DNA of 64,000 nt, from positions 434,001 through 498,000 of the forward strand of contig NZ_CP106879.1 of NCBI RefSeq assembly GCF_025677645.1, written 5' to 3'. Positions within the stretch are counted from its first letter, which is position 1; the number at the start of each line of letters is the position of its first letter. The position numbers were made by a program, and so were the translations under genes. Shown here one piece after another: positions 1 to 7,797 of the stretch. The notes beneath the pieces were generated by a model. It had not been told where the DNA came from. It saw only the letters and a list, made by a program, of their open reading frames with translations, and searched no databases. The stretch comes from Curtobacterium poinsettiae (lineage in GTDB: Bacteria; Actinomycetota; Actinomycetes; Actinomycetales; Microbacteriaceae).

Positions 1-32
1 AGGTCACGGGCCTCGAGCACGGGAGTGGTCAT
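1..32 (-). CDS. ABC transporter ATP-binding protein, N-terminus only (partial)
   Basis: Reading leftwards from an ATG at 32 gives MTTPVLEARDL before the window ends. This is the usual opening of an ABC ATPase (a short lead, then the first beta strand 'VLEARDL'). It is divergent from the TetR gene at 113 across an 80-bp gap with a palindrome, so the TetR protein probably controls this transporter. Only 11 residues are visible, so the family call rests on a short motif plus context. Confidence 0.5.
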   Translation of the reverse strand, partial: MTTPVLEARD

Positions 33-86
33 GGGTTCACCGTAGTGTCCGATGCACGACTGCAAGTTTGCGTTTGCTGTAGATCA

Positions 87-104
87 TGTGACGTTCCGGT
101 TACA
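87..104. promoter_or_regulatory. candidate TetR operator
   Basis: Imperfect palindrome TGTGAC-GTTCCG-GTTACA between the divergent ABC ATPase and TetR starts, 8 bp before the TetR ATG. TetR regulators commonly bind a palindrome between themselves and a divergent target; assignment to this TetR is inference. A second short GCAA-N2-TTGC element lies at 62-71. Confidence 0.45.
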
Positions 105-112
105 GTCGGGCC

Positions 113-742
113 ATGCCCGACTCCGCGACGCCGTCAGAACTCGGTCTCCGTGACCGCAAGCGCATCGAGACCCGCACCCGCATCGCCGAGGCGGCTCGGT
201 CCCTGGCCCTCGAGCAGGGCGTCGACGGCACCACGATCGAGCAGATCGCCGCGCGGGCCGACGTCTCCCCGCGGACGTTCTTCAACTACTTCGAGAGCAA
301 GGAGGACGCGGTCCTCGGGCACACCGAGCTCGACCTCGAGCCCGCGACCCTCGAGGCGCACCTGGCTGCCGTCGCGGGGGAGCCCGCGGCGCAGGCCGTC
401 GTGGACCTGGCGTTCCTGGTGTTCGGGTCGTCGTTCGGCGACGAGCACGAGCGGCTCGAGCGCAAGGCCGTCATCGTGCGGTTCCCGCAGCTGATGCGTC
501 GGCAGGTCGCGCGGATGACCACGGTCGCCGAGGCGATGACCGGCGCGGTGCGCACGATCCTCGAGCGCGACCCGGCCTGGGGGCCCGAGGCGGCGACCCC
601 GCAGGCGGCCGAGATGCTCCTCGGCATGTGCATGACGGGGCTCCGCAGTGCCGCTCGGCACGAGGGGTCCGAACCGGAACAGGTGCGGGCCGCGGTGGTC
701 GCGTCGATCCGTGAGACGGCTGCGCGCATCGCCGCGGCCTGA
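113..742 (+). CDS. TetR/AcrR family transcriptional regulator
   Basis: 209 residues, the normal length for the family. The N-terminal helix-turn-helix covers about residues 14-60 (RTRIAEAARSLALEQG, then TTIEQIAARADVSPRTFFNYF and the following SKEDAV), the classic TetR pattern. The C-terminal two thirds is the variable ligand-binding, dimerisation part. It faces an ABC ATPase start (ATG at 32), so it probably represses that transporter and itself through the palindrome at 87-104. There is no clear ribosome-binding site before the ATG; a leaderless or nearly leaderless transcript is possible. The gene ends convergently with the betaine importer operon, separated by a strong hairpin. Confidence 0.9.
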   Translation: MPDSATPSELGLRDRKRIETRTRIAEAARSLALEQGVDGTTIEQIAARADVSPRTFFNYFESKEDAVLGHTELDLEPATLEAHLAAVAGEPAAQAVVDLAFLVFGSSFGDEHERLERKAVIVRFPQLMRRQVARMTTVAEAMTGAVRTILERDPAWGPEAATPQAAEMLLGMCMTGLRSAARHEGSEPEQVRAAVVASIRETAARIAAA

Positions 743-756
743 GGCGCGACCACGAA

Positions 757-800
757 CGGACGGGAGGCCCGTGGCGGCGTCGCCACGCGCCTCCCGTCCG
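757..800. terminator. family-1 GC-rich hairpin, bidirectional terminator-like
   Basis: Inverted repeat with arms CGGACGGGAGGC..GTGGCG and CGCCAC..GCCTCCCGTCCG around GCGT, between the convergent TetR and importer genes. First of eleven copies of the same palindrome in this window. No T-tract follows on either strand. Confidence 0.75.
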
Positions 801-823
801 TCAGGCGGGTGCGTCGAGAACGG

Positions 824-1849
824 TCAGGGCTTCGTGATGAAGCCCTCCTTGACCATCCAGTCGAAGGCGACGTCGGCCGGCTCACGCCCCTCGACGTCGA
901 CCTGGCGGTTGAGTTCCTGCAGCACGGCGTCCGTGAGCTTCGGCGAGATCTGGTCGTAGATCCCCTCGAGCTGCGGGTACTCCTCGAGCGTCTTCGAGTC
1001 GATGACGGGCGCGACGTTGTACGCCGGGAAGAACCCCTTGTCGTCATCGAGCACCGTCAGCCCGAGCGACTTGATGCGGCCGTCGGTGGTGAAGACCTCA
1101 CCGAAGTTGCACTTCCCGCGGTCGGTGGCCGTGTAGACCGTGCCGGTGTCGAGGATGCTCACGTTGCTGCTCGGCACCCCGTTCGACCCCGAACCGCCGA
1201 GCTCCAGACCGTACTTCTTGAGCATCGGCTTGAAGCCGTCGGCACGTGAGTTGAACTCCGACTCCACGCAGAACGTGCGCTGGTCGACCGGCAGCTTGGT
1301 GATGTCGGAGAGCGTCTTGACGTCCCCGAGCTCCTTGACGGCCTCGTTGCGGACGGCGAAGGCGTAGGTGTTGTTCATCGGCGCCGGCTCGAGCCAGGTC
1401 AGCCCGTTGTCCGCGTCCTCCTGCTTCACCGCCGTCCACTGCTCGGTCTTGTCCGGGATCCCCTTCGCGTGGCCCATGAAGGTCAGCCAGGCGGTGCCGG
1501 TGTACTCGTACGTGAAGTCGGCCGCGTGCGAGGTCATGAGCTCACGGACCGCGACGCTGCCGGGCACGTTCGTCTCGTCGGTGACGTCGAACCCGGCGGC
1601 CTTGGCGGCGAGCACGGCGATCTTGCCGAGCACGAGCTGCTCGGTGAAGTTCTTCGACGTCACGGTGATGTGTGCGTCGGCCGGCAGGTCGTCGATGCGC
1701 TGGATGGAGCCGGCACCGGCCTCGGGCACGAACGAGGTTGCGGGCTGCAGGCCGCAGCCGGTCAGGACGAGGGCGGTGGCACCGGCGACGAACGCGGCGG
1801 CTCCGACCCGGGTGCGGGTGCGGCGGGTGCTGCGGGTGCGGCGGGTCAT
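824..1849 (-). CDS. glycine betaine/choline-type ABC transporter substrate-binding lipoprotein
   Basis: 341 residues. An Arg-rich n-region and hydrophobic stretch lead to a lipobox LTGC with Cys32, so it is a lipid-anchored binding protein. After it comes the OpuAC/OsmF-type fold: ITVTSKNFTEQLVLGKI and TNVPGSVAVRELMTSHAADF, with YEYTGTAWLTF, typical of quaternary ammonium (QAT) receptors. The ATG at 1849 overlaps the permease stop by three bases and is last in the operon. The open frame continues far upstream, but that part is a shadow of the permease. Likely ligand is glycine betaine, choline or carnitine; the exact substrate cannot be read from the sequence. Confidence 0.9.
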   Translation of the reverse strand: MTRRTRSTRRTRTRVGAAAFVAGATALVLTGCGLQPATSFVPEAGAGSIQRIDDLPADAHITVTSKNFTEQLVLGKIAVLAAKAAGFDVTDETNVPGSVAVRELMTSHAADFTYEYTGTAWLTFMGHAKGIPDKTEQWTAVKQEDADNGLTWLEPAPMNNTYAFAVRNEAVKELGDVKTLSDITKLPVDQRTFCVESEFNSRADGFKPMLKKYGLELGGSGSNGVPSSNVSILDTGTVYTATDRGKCNFGEVFTTDGRIKSLGLTVLDDDKGFFPAYNVAPVIDSKTLEEYPQLEGIYDQISPKLTDAVLQELNRQVDVEGREPADVAFDWMVKEGFITKP

Positions 1850-2610
1850 CGGAGTCCCTTCGGTCGTGCGACCGTCTCGACCACGCGGCCGAGCCAGTCG
1901 ATGGAGAGGGCGAGCAGGGCGACGAGCAGGGCCCCGGCGACGAGCACCTTCGGCAGGAACAGCGTCACGCCCGTCGTGATGAGCAGCCCGAGTCCGCCCG
2001 CACCGACGAAGGTGGCCAGGCTCGCCGTGCCGACGAGCAGCACGAGGGCGGTCCGGATGCCCGAGAGCATCACGGGCACCGCGAGTGGCAGTTCGACGCG
2101 CATCAGCACGCTGAAGGCGCTCATGCCCATGCCGCGACCGGCCTCGACCAGTCGGTCGTCGACGCTCTGCACGCCGATCATGGTGTTCCGGAGCACCGGT
2201 AGGATCGCGTAGAGCACGAGCGCGATCACGGCGGACGAGCTGTTCAGGCCGAGCCAGGCGGCGAGCAGCACGATGAGGCCGACGGCCGGGGCCGCCTGCC
2301 CGAAGTTCGCGACGGCGAGCACGTACGGGCTCGCCCGGCGCAGCGGCCCGCGGGTGAGCACGACGCCCAGCGGGATGCCGATCACGAGCACCAGGACCGT
2401 CGACTGCAGCGTCAGCACGAGGTGCTGGCCGGTCAGGGCCAGGATGTCCGCCGGGTTGAGCGTCGTGCGCTCCGTCGGGGTCAGGTCCGCCGTCGCGAGC
2501 CACACCGCGAAGCCGGCCAGGACGACCAGGATCGCGATCGGCTGGAACAGCAGGCCCTTCCACGAGGTGCTCGCACCGGTGGCGGGACCGGCAGCGGCGA
2601 CTGCGCTCAC
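1846..2610 (-). CDS. quaternary amine ABC transporter permease (ProW/OpuCB type)
   Basis: 254 residues with about six hydrophobic segments. The cytoplasmic coupling loop is visible as EAGRGMGMSAFSVLMRVELPLA (EAA motif, residues about 150-170), and the second half (GTASLATFVGAGGLGLLITTG) is typical of QAT permeases. The GTG start overlaps the ATPase stop (GTGA), so the two are translationally coupled. It has a longer N-terminal lead than the other permease of the operon. It forms a heterodimeric channel with the product of 3865-4512. Confidence 0.92.
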   Translation of the reverse strand: MSAVAAAGPATGASTSWKGLLFQPIAILVVLAGFAVWLATADLTPTERTTLNPADILALTGQHLVLTLQSTVLVLVIGIPLGVVLTRGPLRRASPYVLAVANFGQAAPAVGLIVLLAAWLGLNSSSAVIALVLYAILPVLRNTMIGVQSVDDRLVEAGRGMGMSAFSVLMRVELPLAVPVMLSGIRTALVLLVGTASLATFVGAGGLGLLITTGVTLFLPKVLVAGALLVALLALSIDWLGRVVETVARPKGLR

Positions 2611-3878
2611 AGGTCTTCTCCGGTGGGCATGGCCGACACCGGCGACGACGGCATGGTCTCGATCGGGTTCGTGTTCGTGCCGACCGGCGTGTAGGCCTGG
2701 TCGCCGGCGGCGGTCGCGCGGGAGCGGGTGATCGCCTCCATCACGGTCTCGACGGTGATGACCCCGCGGAACGCGTCACGACGGCCGGTGACGAGGGCGG
2801 CGCCGGCGCTCGAGACGAGCATGGTGTCGAGCGCGTCGTTGAGGGTCGCTGCCTCGCCCACGACGGGCAGGCCGGGCTCGACGCCGTCGGGGATGCGGTC
2901 GAGGCGCTCGAGCTGGCGGCGGGACGGCCACCCGATCGGACGCTGGCGGTGGTCGACGACGACCGCGTGCTGGTGCCCGCCGGCCTCGTTCATGCGCTGC
3001 AGCACGGCCTTGACCTCTTCGCCGGGCGAGCACGTCACGGCCGACTCGACCTCGACGTCGCGCACGCGGTTCAGTGTGAGCTGCTTCAGCCCGGCGCCCG
3101 AGCCGATGAAGTTCTCGACGAACTCGTTCGCCGGCTCGGCCAGGATCCGCTCCGGGGTGTCGTACTGCACGATGTGCGCACCCTCGGTGAAGATGACGAT
3201 CCAGTCGCCGAGCTTCACGGCCTCGTCGAAGTCGTGCGTGACGATGACGATCGTCTTGTGCAGTTCCTCCTGGATCCGCAGGAGCTCGTCCTGCAGGCGC
3301 TGGCGGGTGATCGGGTCGACCGCACCGAACGGCTCGTCCATGAGCAGGACGGGCGGGTCCGCCGCGAGCGCACGGGCCACGCCGACGCGCTGCTGCTGCC
3401 CACCGGAGAGTTCGCGGGGGAACCGGTCGCGGTAGGTGTCGGGGTCGAGCGAGACCAGGTCGAGCAGCTCGTCGACGCGCGCCGCGATCTTCTCCTTCGA
3501 CCAGCCGAGCATCTTCGGCACGATCGCGATGTTCGCCGCGACCGTCATGTGCGGGAAGAGACCGCCGGCCTGGATCACGTAGCCCATGCGGCGGCGGAGT
3601 TCGTCGCCGTCGATGCCGGTGACGTCGTCGTCGCCGACGACGATCCGGCCCTGGGTGGGTTCGATCAGGCGGTTGATCATCTTGAGCGTCGTCGTCTTGC
3701 CACAGCCGGACGGGCCGACGAGCATGACGATCTTGCCGGCCGGGATCTCGAGCGTGATGCCGTCGACGGCGGGCTTCGACTGCCCGGGGTACCGCTTGGT
3801 GACCTCGTCGAGCAGGATGCTGCGCCCGGTGACGTCCCCGTCGGGCGCGGTGGTGGTGGCGGAGTCAGTGCTGGACAC
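2607..3878 (-). CDS. quaternary amine ABC transporter ATP-binding protein with CBS domains (ProV/OpuCA type)
   Basis: 423 residues. The ATPase domain covers about 20-250: Walker A GPSGCGKT (55-62), signature LSGGQQQRVGVARA, Walker B VLLMDEPFGAVD and a switch histidine in VIVTHDFDEA. A C-terminal CBS pair follows (about 270-390). In OpuA/OpuC-type importers CBS domains sense ionic strength or a nucleotide and gate transport, so osmotic control is likely. The GTG at 3878 lies 14 bases inside the end of the upstream permease gene. A disordered tail rich in Pro, Thr and Ser closes the protein. Confidence 0.93.
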   Translation of the reverse strand: MSSTDSATTTAPDGDVTGRSILLDEVTKRYPGQSKPAVDGITLEIPAGKIVMLVGPSGCGKTTTLKMINRLIEPTQGRIVVGDDDVTGIDGDELRRRMGYVIQAGGLFPHMTVAANIAIVPKMLGWSKEKIAARVDELLDLVSLDPDTYRDRFPRELSGGQQQRVGVARALAADPPVLLMDEPFGAVDPITRQRLQDELLRIQEELHKTIVIVTHDFDEAVKLGDWIVIFTEGAHIVQYDTPERILAEPANEFVENFIGSGAGLKQLTLNRVRDVEVESAVTCSPGEEVKAVLQRMNEAGGHQHAVVVDHRQRPIGWPSRRQLERLDRIPDGVEPGLPVVGEAATLNDALDTMLVSSAGAALVTGRRDAFRGVITVETVMEAITRSRATAAGDQAYTPVGTNTNPIETMPSSPVSAMPTGEDL

Positions 3879-4512
3879 GGATACCTCTCGAGATGGTCAG
3901 GCGGCCGAGGCCGATGAGGAGCAGGTCGAGGACGAGGGCGAGCAGGACGACACCGACCACCCCGACCACGACGGAGAACAGGGCGTTGGCGCCGCCGAGG
4001 CGGGACAGCCCGGAGAAGATGAAGCCGCCGAGCCCGGGGCCGAGCGCGTACGCGGCGATGGCGGCGATGCCCATCACCATCTGCGCGGAGACGCGGACGC
4101 CGCTCAGGATGATCGGCCACGCCATCGGCAGTTCGATCTGCAGCAGGGTGCGGAACCGGCTCATGCCGATGCCGCGCGCCGACTCGACGACAGTGGGCGG
4201 GATCTCGGCCAGGCCGACGACCGCGTTGCGCAGGATCGGCAGCGCGGCGAAGAAGACGACCGTCACGACCGACGGCAGGACGCCGAAGCCGAGCGGGACG
4301 ATGAGCAGGCCGATGACGGCGAACGACGGCAGGGTGAGACCGATGGCCGACACCCCGTTCGCGAACGCGGTCAAGCGCGGGCTGCGGTAGACGAGTGTGG
4401 CGAGCACCACGGCGATGACCGTGGCGAGCACCGTGCACTGGACGACCAGTGAGAAGTGCTGCCACGATGCGAACCAGATCTGGCTCCATCGCTCCACGAC
4501 GTACTGGAACAC
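3865..4512 (-). CDS. quaternary amine ABC transporter permease (ProW/OpuCD type)
   Basis: 215 residues from a GTG at 4512 (FQYVVERWSQIWFASWQHFSL follows), chosen because GGGGAG lies just upstream and the sequence before it does not look like protein. About five or six membrane segments and the coupling motif ESARGIGMSRFRTLLQIELPMAWP are present. First gene of the permease-ATPase-permease-receptor operon, an order common in actinobacteria. It overlaps the ATPase gene by 14 bases. The partner permease is 1846-2610. Confidence 0.9.
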   Translation of the reverse strand: MFQYVVERWSQIWFASWQHFSLVVQCTVLATVIAVVLATLVYRSPRLTAFANGVSAIGLTLPSFAVIGLLIVPLGFGVLPSVVTVVFFAALPILRNAVVGLAEIPPTVVESARGIGMSRFRTLLQIELPMAWPIILSGVRVSAQMVMGIAAIAAYALGPGLGGFIFSGLSRLGGANALFSVVVGVVGVVLLALVLDLLLIGLGRLTISRGIRVQH

Positions 4513-4641
4513 GGGTGGGCGCTCCCCTTCCGGTCGGCTGAACTGCCCACAGATCGGGGCACGAGCTCGGCCAAAGCTACGCAGCAGCTGGACCGGTTGC
4601 ACAACGCACATCGGCGCACACGGTCGTTTCCCTCACATCTG

Positions 4642-4695
4642 CTGGGAGAACAACCCCTGGTCAGAGCACGGACTGCACGGCAACCCTGGGAGAAC
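4642..4695. repeat. direct repeat CTGGGAGAAC before the importer operon
   Basis: Two identical 10-bp copies (4642-4651 and 4686-4695) with starts 44 bp apart, about four helical turns, in the 208-bp gap upstream of the importer operon. The spacing suits a regulator binding the same face of DNA, such as a response regulator. This is inference; the gap also holds the operon promoter, which I cannot place. Confidence 0.35.
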
Positions 4696-4720
4696 GGTAA
4701 CGATCGGTCTGCGGGCTCGG

Positions 4721-5443
4721 CTACGCGTCGAGGTCGCGCAACCCCGCTCGCTCCGCGATGTCGACGAGCTGCTCGCGCCAGCGAACCCATTCCTCCGGCG
4801 ACTTGTCGGCCAGGTTGCCGTCACCGTCGCCGGCCAGGCCGTCGAGCATCTCGCGCACGATGTCGGCGTGACCCGCGTGCCGCGCGGTCTCGTACGCCAT
4901 GTGCACCAGGATCCGGTGCAGGGTGACGTCCCGGTGCCCCTCCGGCCACCACAGCACGGTCCCGGCGGCGCTCAGGTCGAGCGCCTCGATCGTGGCGTCG
5001 GCGTGGGCGGCACTCCGGTGGTGGAAGGCCACGATGTCGGCCATGGTCTCGTCGAGCGAGGCGTACATGTCCTCGCCACCCTCCGACTCGAGCCAGGCGG
5101 GCTGGTCCGGCAACGGCCGCCCGAACACCTCGCCGAAGTAGCGGGCCTGCACCCCGGCGACGTGCTTCACGAGCCCGAGGACGTTCGTGCCCGTGGGCGT
5201 CACGGGCCAGCGGGCCTGCCGCTCCGCCAGCCCGTCGAGCTTGGCCAGCAGGGCCGCACGGTGCTTCTGCAGGTACCGGTGCAGCGTCCGCTTCACCGCG
5301 GTGTCGGCGGCCGCGCCGTCCGCGGCCGTCTCGCCGTCGGCGCTCCGCGAGGACCCTTCGTCCGACAGCAGGGCGTTGCCGCTCGCCGCCAGCGTGCTGG
5401 TGCTCGCCGGGTGCACCTCGGGGATCGCTTCGACGTCGCTCAT
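4721..5443 (-). CDS. DinB/DUF664-family protein (mycothiol-dependent transferase-like)
   Basis: 240 residues from the ATG at 5443. The first 50 are low complexity (Ala, Ser, Asp). From about residue 55 it matches the four-helix DinB/DUF664 fold: a helix with LLAKLDGLAERQARWPVTPTGTNVLGLVKHVAGV, where the histidine of KHVAG is a typical metal ligand, then IVAFHHRSAAHADATI and ILVHMAYETARHAGHADI with further metal-ligand histidines. Such actinobacterial proteins are metal-dependent, often mycothiol-using transferases. It follows the DUF6197-like gene with an ATGA overlap. Substrate unknown. Confidence 0.85.
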   Translation of the reverse strand: MSDVEAIPEVHPASTSTLAASGNALLSDEGSSRSADGETAADGAAADTAVKRTLHRYLQKHRAALLAKLDGLAERQARWPVTPTGTNVLGLVKHVAGVQARYFGEVFGRPLPDQPAWLESEGGEDMYASLDETMADIVAFHHRSAAHADATIEALDLSAAGTVLWWPEGHRDVTLHRILVHMAYETARHAGHADIVREMLDGLAGDGDGNLADKSPEEWVRWREQLVDIAERAGLRDLDA

Positions 5444-6051
5444 GCCCCCGATCGTGCCACCCGGAGCTCCTGCAGGCGCGTCGACTCCTGCACGGCGACC
5501 CGTTCGGCCGTCAGCAGCAGCCCGGCGACCTCGGAACCGGTGCGTGTCGGTGCGTCGTTCCAGCTCGTCAGGTCGCGAACCCGCCCCATCCGGATGTCCG
5601 GGGCGGGGCACCACAGCACGGGCTCGCCCTCCTCGCGGGCGAGGGCGTGCCACACGACGTCGAGCGCGTGCTGCACCCGGGGCGCGTGGACCGCGTGCGG
5701 TCCGCCGGCGGCGGACACGACCGCGCCGACCAGGCATGCGCCGACGAGCGGCCTGCCCTGCACGTCCATCGCGGCGGCACTGGAGGCCGTGCGCTCGCGG
5801 CCGTGCTCGTCGAGGTAGGCGAACCAGGCGTGCTGGACCCACCCGCGTTCGACGACCGCGCGTGCGTCGGAGAGCAGGTGGACGAGTTCGCCGAGTTCGC
5901 GTACCCGGTCGTCGACCCGTCGCGCGCGGGCGTCGGCGCGGCGGTCCGAGATGCGGTCGAGCAGACCGCGGAGACCGTGTCGCTCGGGTCGGACGGGGGC
6001 GGGGGAGGCGTCGGTGGCGACGTCGTGCTGGACGCGGAGCTCGAGGGTCAT
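5440..6051 (-). CDS. DUF6197-like protein of unknown function
   Basis: 203 residues. The core has a helical segment (LGELVHLLSDARAVVERGWVQHAWFAYLDEHG), then RPLVGACLVGAVVSAAGG and HALDVVWHALAREEG. The 'GWxQ...CLVGAL' layout resembles the DUF6197 family found in actinobacteria; the match is from memory and moderate. No catalytic motif is obvious and there is no signal or membrane segment. It overlaps the DinB-like gene by 4 bases (ATGA), so the two are probably co-expressed. Confidence 0.6.
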   Translation of the reverse strand: MTLELRVQHDVATDASPAPVRPERHGLRGLLDRISDRRADARARRVDDRVRELGELVHLLSDARAVVERGWVQHAWFAYLDEHGRERTASSAAAMDVQGRPLVGACLVGAVVSAAGGPHAVHAPRVQHALDVVWHALAREEGEPVLWCPAPDIRMGRVRDLTSWNDAPTRTGSEVAGLLLTAERVAVQESTRLQELRVARSGA

Positions 6052-6109
6052 GATGGCCCCTCCGATCGGCTGTGCACGGATGGTGCGGTCACGATAGCCC
6101 CGCGGGGAC

Positions 6110-6985
6110 TCAGTCGTCCAGCACCGCGTCGATGCTCCGTTGCGCGACGCTCCGGAAGGCGCGTTCGTCGGCGGTCGCCAGCGCGGACGCGAGCGCGACC
6201 GCCCACCCCCGGGCGCGCAGCCAGGTGGTGTCCGAGGCTGCGACGTGTGCCCGGAACGCGTGACGTCCCGGCCGGTCCAGCGTCAGCCAGGCGGTGGCGA
6301 GGTCGACGGCGGGGTCGCCCGCGGTGACGTCCCCGAAGTCGATCACGGCCGACAGGCGGTCGACACCGTCCGACGGGTCGACGAGCAGGTTGAAGGGGTG
6401 CAGGTCGCCGTGCACCCAGACGGGAGGCCCGGCGTGCGCGGGCACGGCGGCTGCGGTCCGCCACAGCGTGGCCAGCTCTCCGGCCCGGTGCACGCCGTGC
6501 TCGTCGAGTCGCGTCAGCACGGCGTCGCTCCGCGACGCGAGCGGCACCGCACGGAACGGGTTCGCCGGGGCGTCGTCCGGGGCCGGGACGTGCAGGAGCC
6601 CGACGAACGCGGCGAGCGCCTCGGCGACGGGGACCCCGGCCACCCGTTCGCCGATCGCCGTGCCGGGCAGCCACGGCACGATGCTCCACGACCACGGGTA
6701 CCCGAGGGCCGGGTGCCCGGTGCGGACGGGAGCCGGCACCGGGACGACCGATCCGACCCGGGCGGCGATGTCGGGCAACCAGCGCTGTTCGTGTTCGACG
6801 AGGCGTGCGGCCAGCTCCCGACGGGGGACCCGGACGGCCAGGTCGTCGCCCAGGCGCAGCACGACGTTGTCCCAGCCGTTCGCGACGACCTCGAGCGGGA
6901 GCCCGGCCAGGTCGGGGTGCTGGTCGCGCAACAGGGACCGGACGAGCGGGACGTCGACGTCGACCTCGGCAGCGGGTGTGGGCAC
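6110..6985 (-). CDS. aminoglycoside phosphotransferase (APH) family protein
   Basis: 291 residues from a GTG at 6985. The APH kinase fold is clear: N-terminal lobe with VVLRLGDDLAVRVPRR, catalytic loop VHGDLHPFNLLVD (Brenner motif, Asp catalytic, Asn metal-binding) and the metal-binding IDFGDVTAGDPAVDLA. Standard length. Members phosphorylate antibiotics or small metabolites; without close homologues a resistance role should not be assumed. It stands alone, 59 bp upstream of the DUF6197 gene on the same strand. Confidence 0.88.
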   Translation of the reverse strand: MPTPAAEVDVDVPLVRSLLRDQHPDLAGLPLEVVANGWDNVVLRLGDDLAVRVPRRELAARLVEHEQRWLPDIAARVGSVVPVPAPVRTGHPALGYPWSWSIVPWLPGTAIGERVAGVPVAEALAAFVGLLHVPAPDDAPANPFRAVPLASRSDAVLTRLDEHGVHRAGELATLWRTAAAVPAHAGPPVWVHGDLHPFNLLVDPSDGVDRLSAVIDFGDVTAGDPAVDLATAWLTLDRPGRHAFRAHVAASDTTWLRARGWAVALASALATADERAFRSVAQRSIDAVLDD

Positions 6986-7070
6986 GGCGTCAGGCTAGTG
7001 GGCCGCCGGACACACGCCCGCGAACTGGGGCCGGTGGCGCGACACCCTCCTCGGTAGTCTCAGAGGCGAG

Positions 7071-7106
7071 GTGACGTGGGTGTTTCCCTGGGGGGACCCG
7101 CGTCAC
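7071..7106. terminator. GC-rich hairpin
   Basis: Arms GTGACGTGGGT (7071-7081) and ACCCGCGTCAC (7096-7106), 11 bp with one mismatch, loop of 14. It begins inside the stop codon of the small minus-strand frame at 7103-7210, where a terminator would be expected. No T-tract. The rest of the 6986-7311 gap shows nothing else convincing. Confidence 0.45.
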
Positions 7107-7210
7107 TCCGGAGCGATGAGCGCGACGAGCCGCGGGATCTCCGGACGCAGCCGTTCGGTGACGAACGCGTCCAGCAGGACCGTCCAGAGTTCTCGCAGTC
7201 GAATCACCAC
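7103..7210 (-). pseudogene. short frame with protein-like C-terminus (small protein or gene remnant)
   Basis: 35 codons from GTG at 7210 to TGA at 7103: a leading VIRLRELWTVLLDAFV segment, then TERLRPEIPRLVALIAPE. Codon use is typical of real genes here (G/C third bases) and the amphipathic sequence looks like the C-terminal helix of a soluble protein. An in-frame stop at about 7238 blocks extension and I see no frame that continues it upstream. It could be a true small protein or the tail of a decayed gene. It ends in a hairpin. Confidence 0.3.
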
Positions 7211-7311
7211 GCGGCCGACGAGCGACGTCGCGCGTGGTCAGCGAACACCGGCGGCGGGTGCACCGGCCGCATTCGGCAGGCGTTCGGCCGGGTGCCCTAC
7301 GGTCGGTCGCC

Positions 7312-7755
7312 ATGGACGGATGGCGGAACCCTGCGCGCTGGGCACGGACGGGGCGGTGGCTGCTGCTGCCGATCGCGGTGCTGGACTGGGTCGCGCTCGC
7401 GCCGCAGACCATCGTGGTGCTGGCGTTCCTGATCGCCGTCGTGGGGCTCGCCGGCATGGCTGCGGCCCTCGTGGTGCACATGCTCCGACGGTCGCGCGGG
7501 GCGATGGCCGGCCTCGGGGTCGTGCTGCTGCTCGGTGGCCTCGTCGTGTTCGGCCTCGATCCGTTCCCGGGCTCGTTCCCGCTCATCGAGTCGTGGTGGC
7601 CGGAGTCGATCACACAGCCGCAGCACGTCGGCAGCGCGTACTGGCAGCTGGCCGGCCTGGGCATCGAGCTCGCCGGGTTCGCCTTGCTCGCCACGCTGCT
7701 CGTGGTCGCGCTGACCGGCACTCCGCGCCCGCGGCAGGACCGCTTCCGCTCCTGA
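7312..7755 (+). CDS. small integral membrane protein, unknown function
   Basis: 147 residues from the ATG at 7312, chosen because coding-like sequence (MDGWRNPARWARTGRWLLLP) begins there. Four hydrophobic segments: about 18-33, 37-58, 67-85 and 113-137. A loop with ESWWPESITQPQHVGSAYW lies between the third and fourth. No family recognised. It sits alone between a same-strand gap and a convergent GAF-domain gene; no regulatory signal could be assigned. Confidence 0.7.
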   Translation: MDGWRNPARWARTGRWLLLPIAVLDWVALAPQTIVVLAFLIAVVGLAGMAAALVVHMLRRSRGAMAGLGVVLLLGGLVVFGLDPFPGSFPLIESWWPESITQPQHVGSAYWQLAGLGIELAGFALLATLLVVALTGTPRPRQDRFRS

Positions 7756-7797
7756 CCCACCCCGGGCAGCGCGCCGCACCGGTCCGACGTGTCGCGC

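Noticed and set aside
1850..2563. N-terminal extension of the substrate-binding protein to 579 residues
   Set aside because: The extra part is the shadow of the permease gene; the lipobox and ATG overlap fix the start at 1849.
6110..6985. aminoglycoside resistance gene
   Set aside because: The APH fold is shared by many kinases; the context shows no resistance cassette or mobile element.
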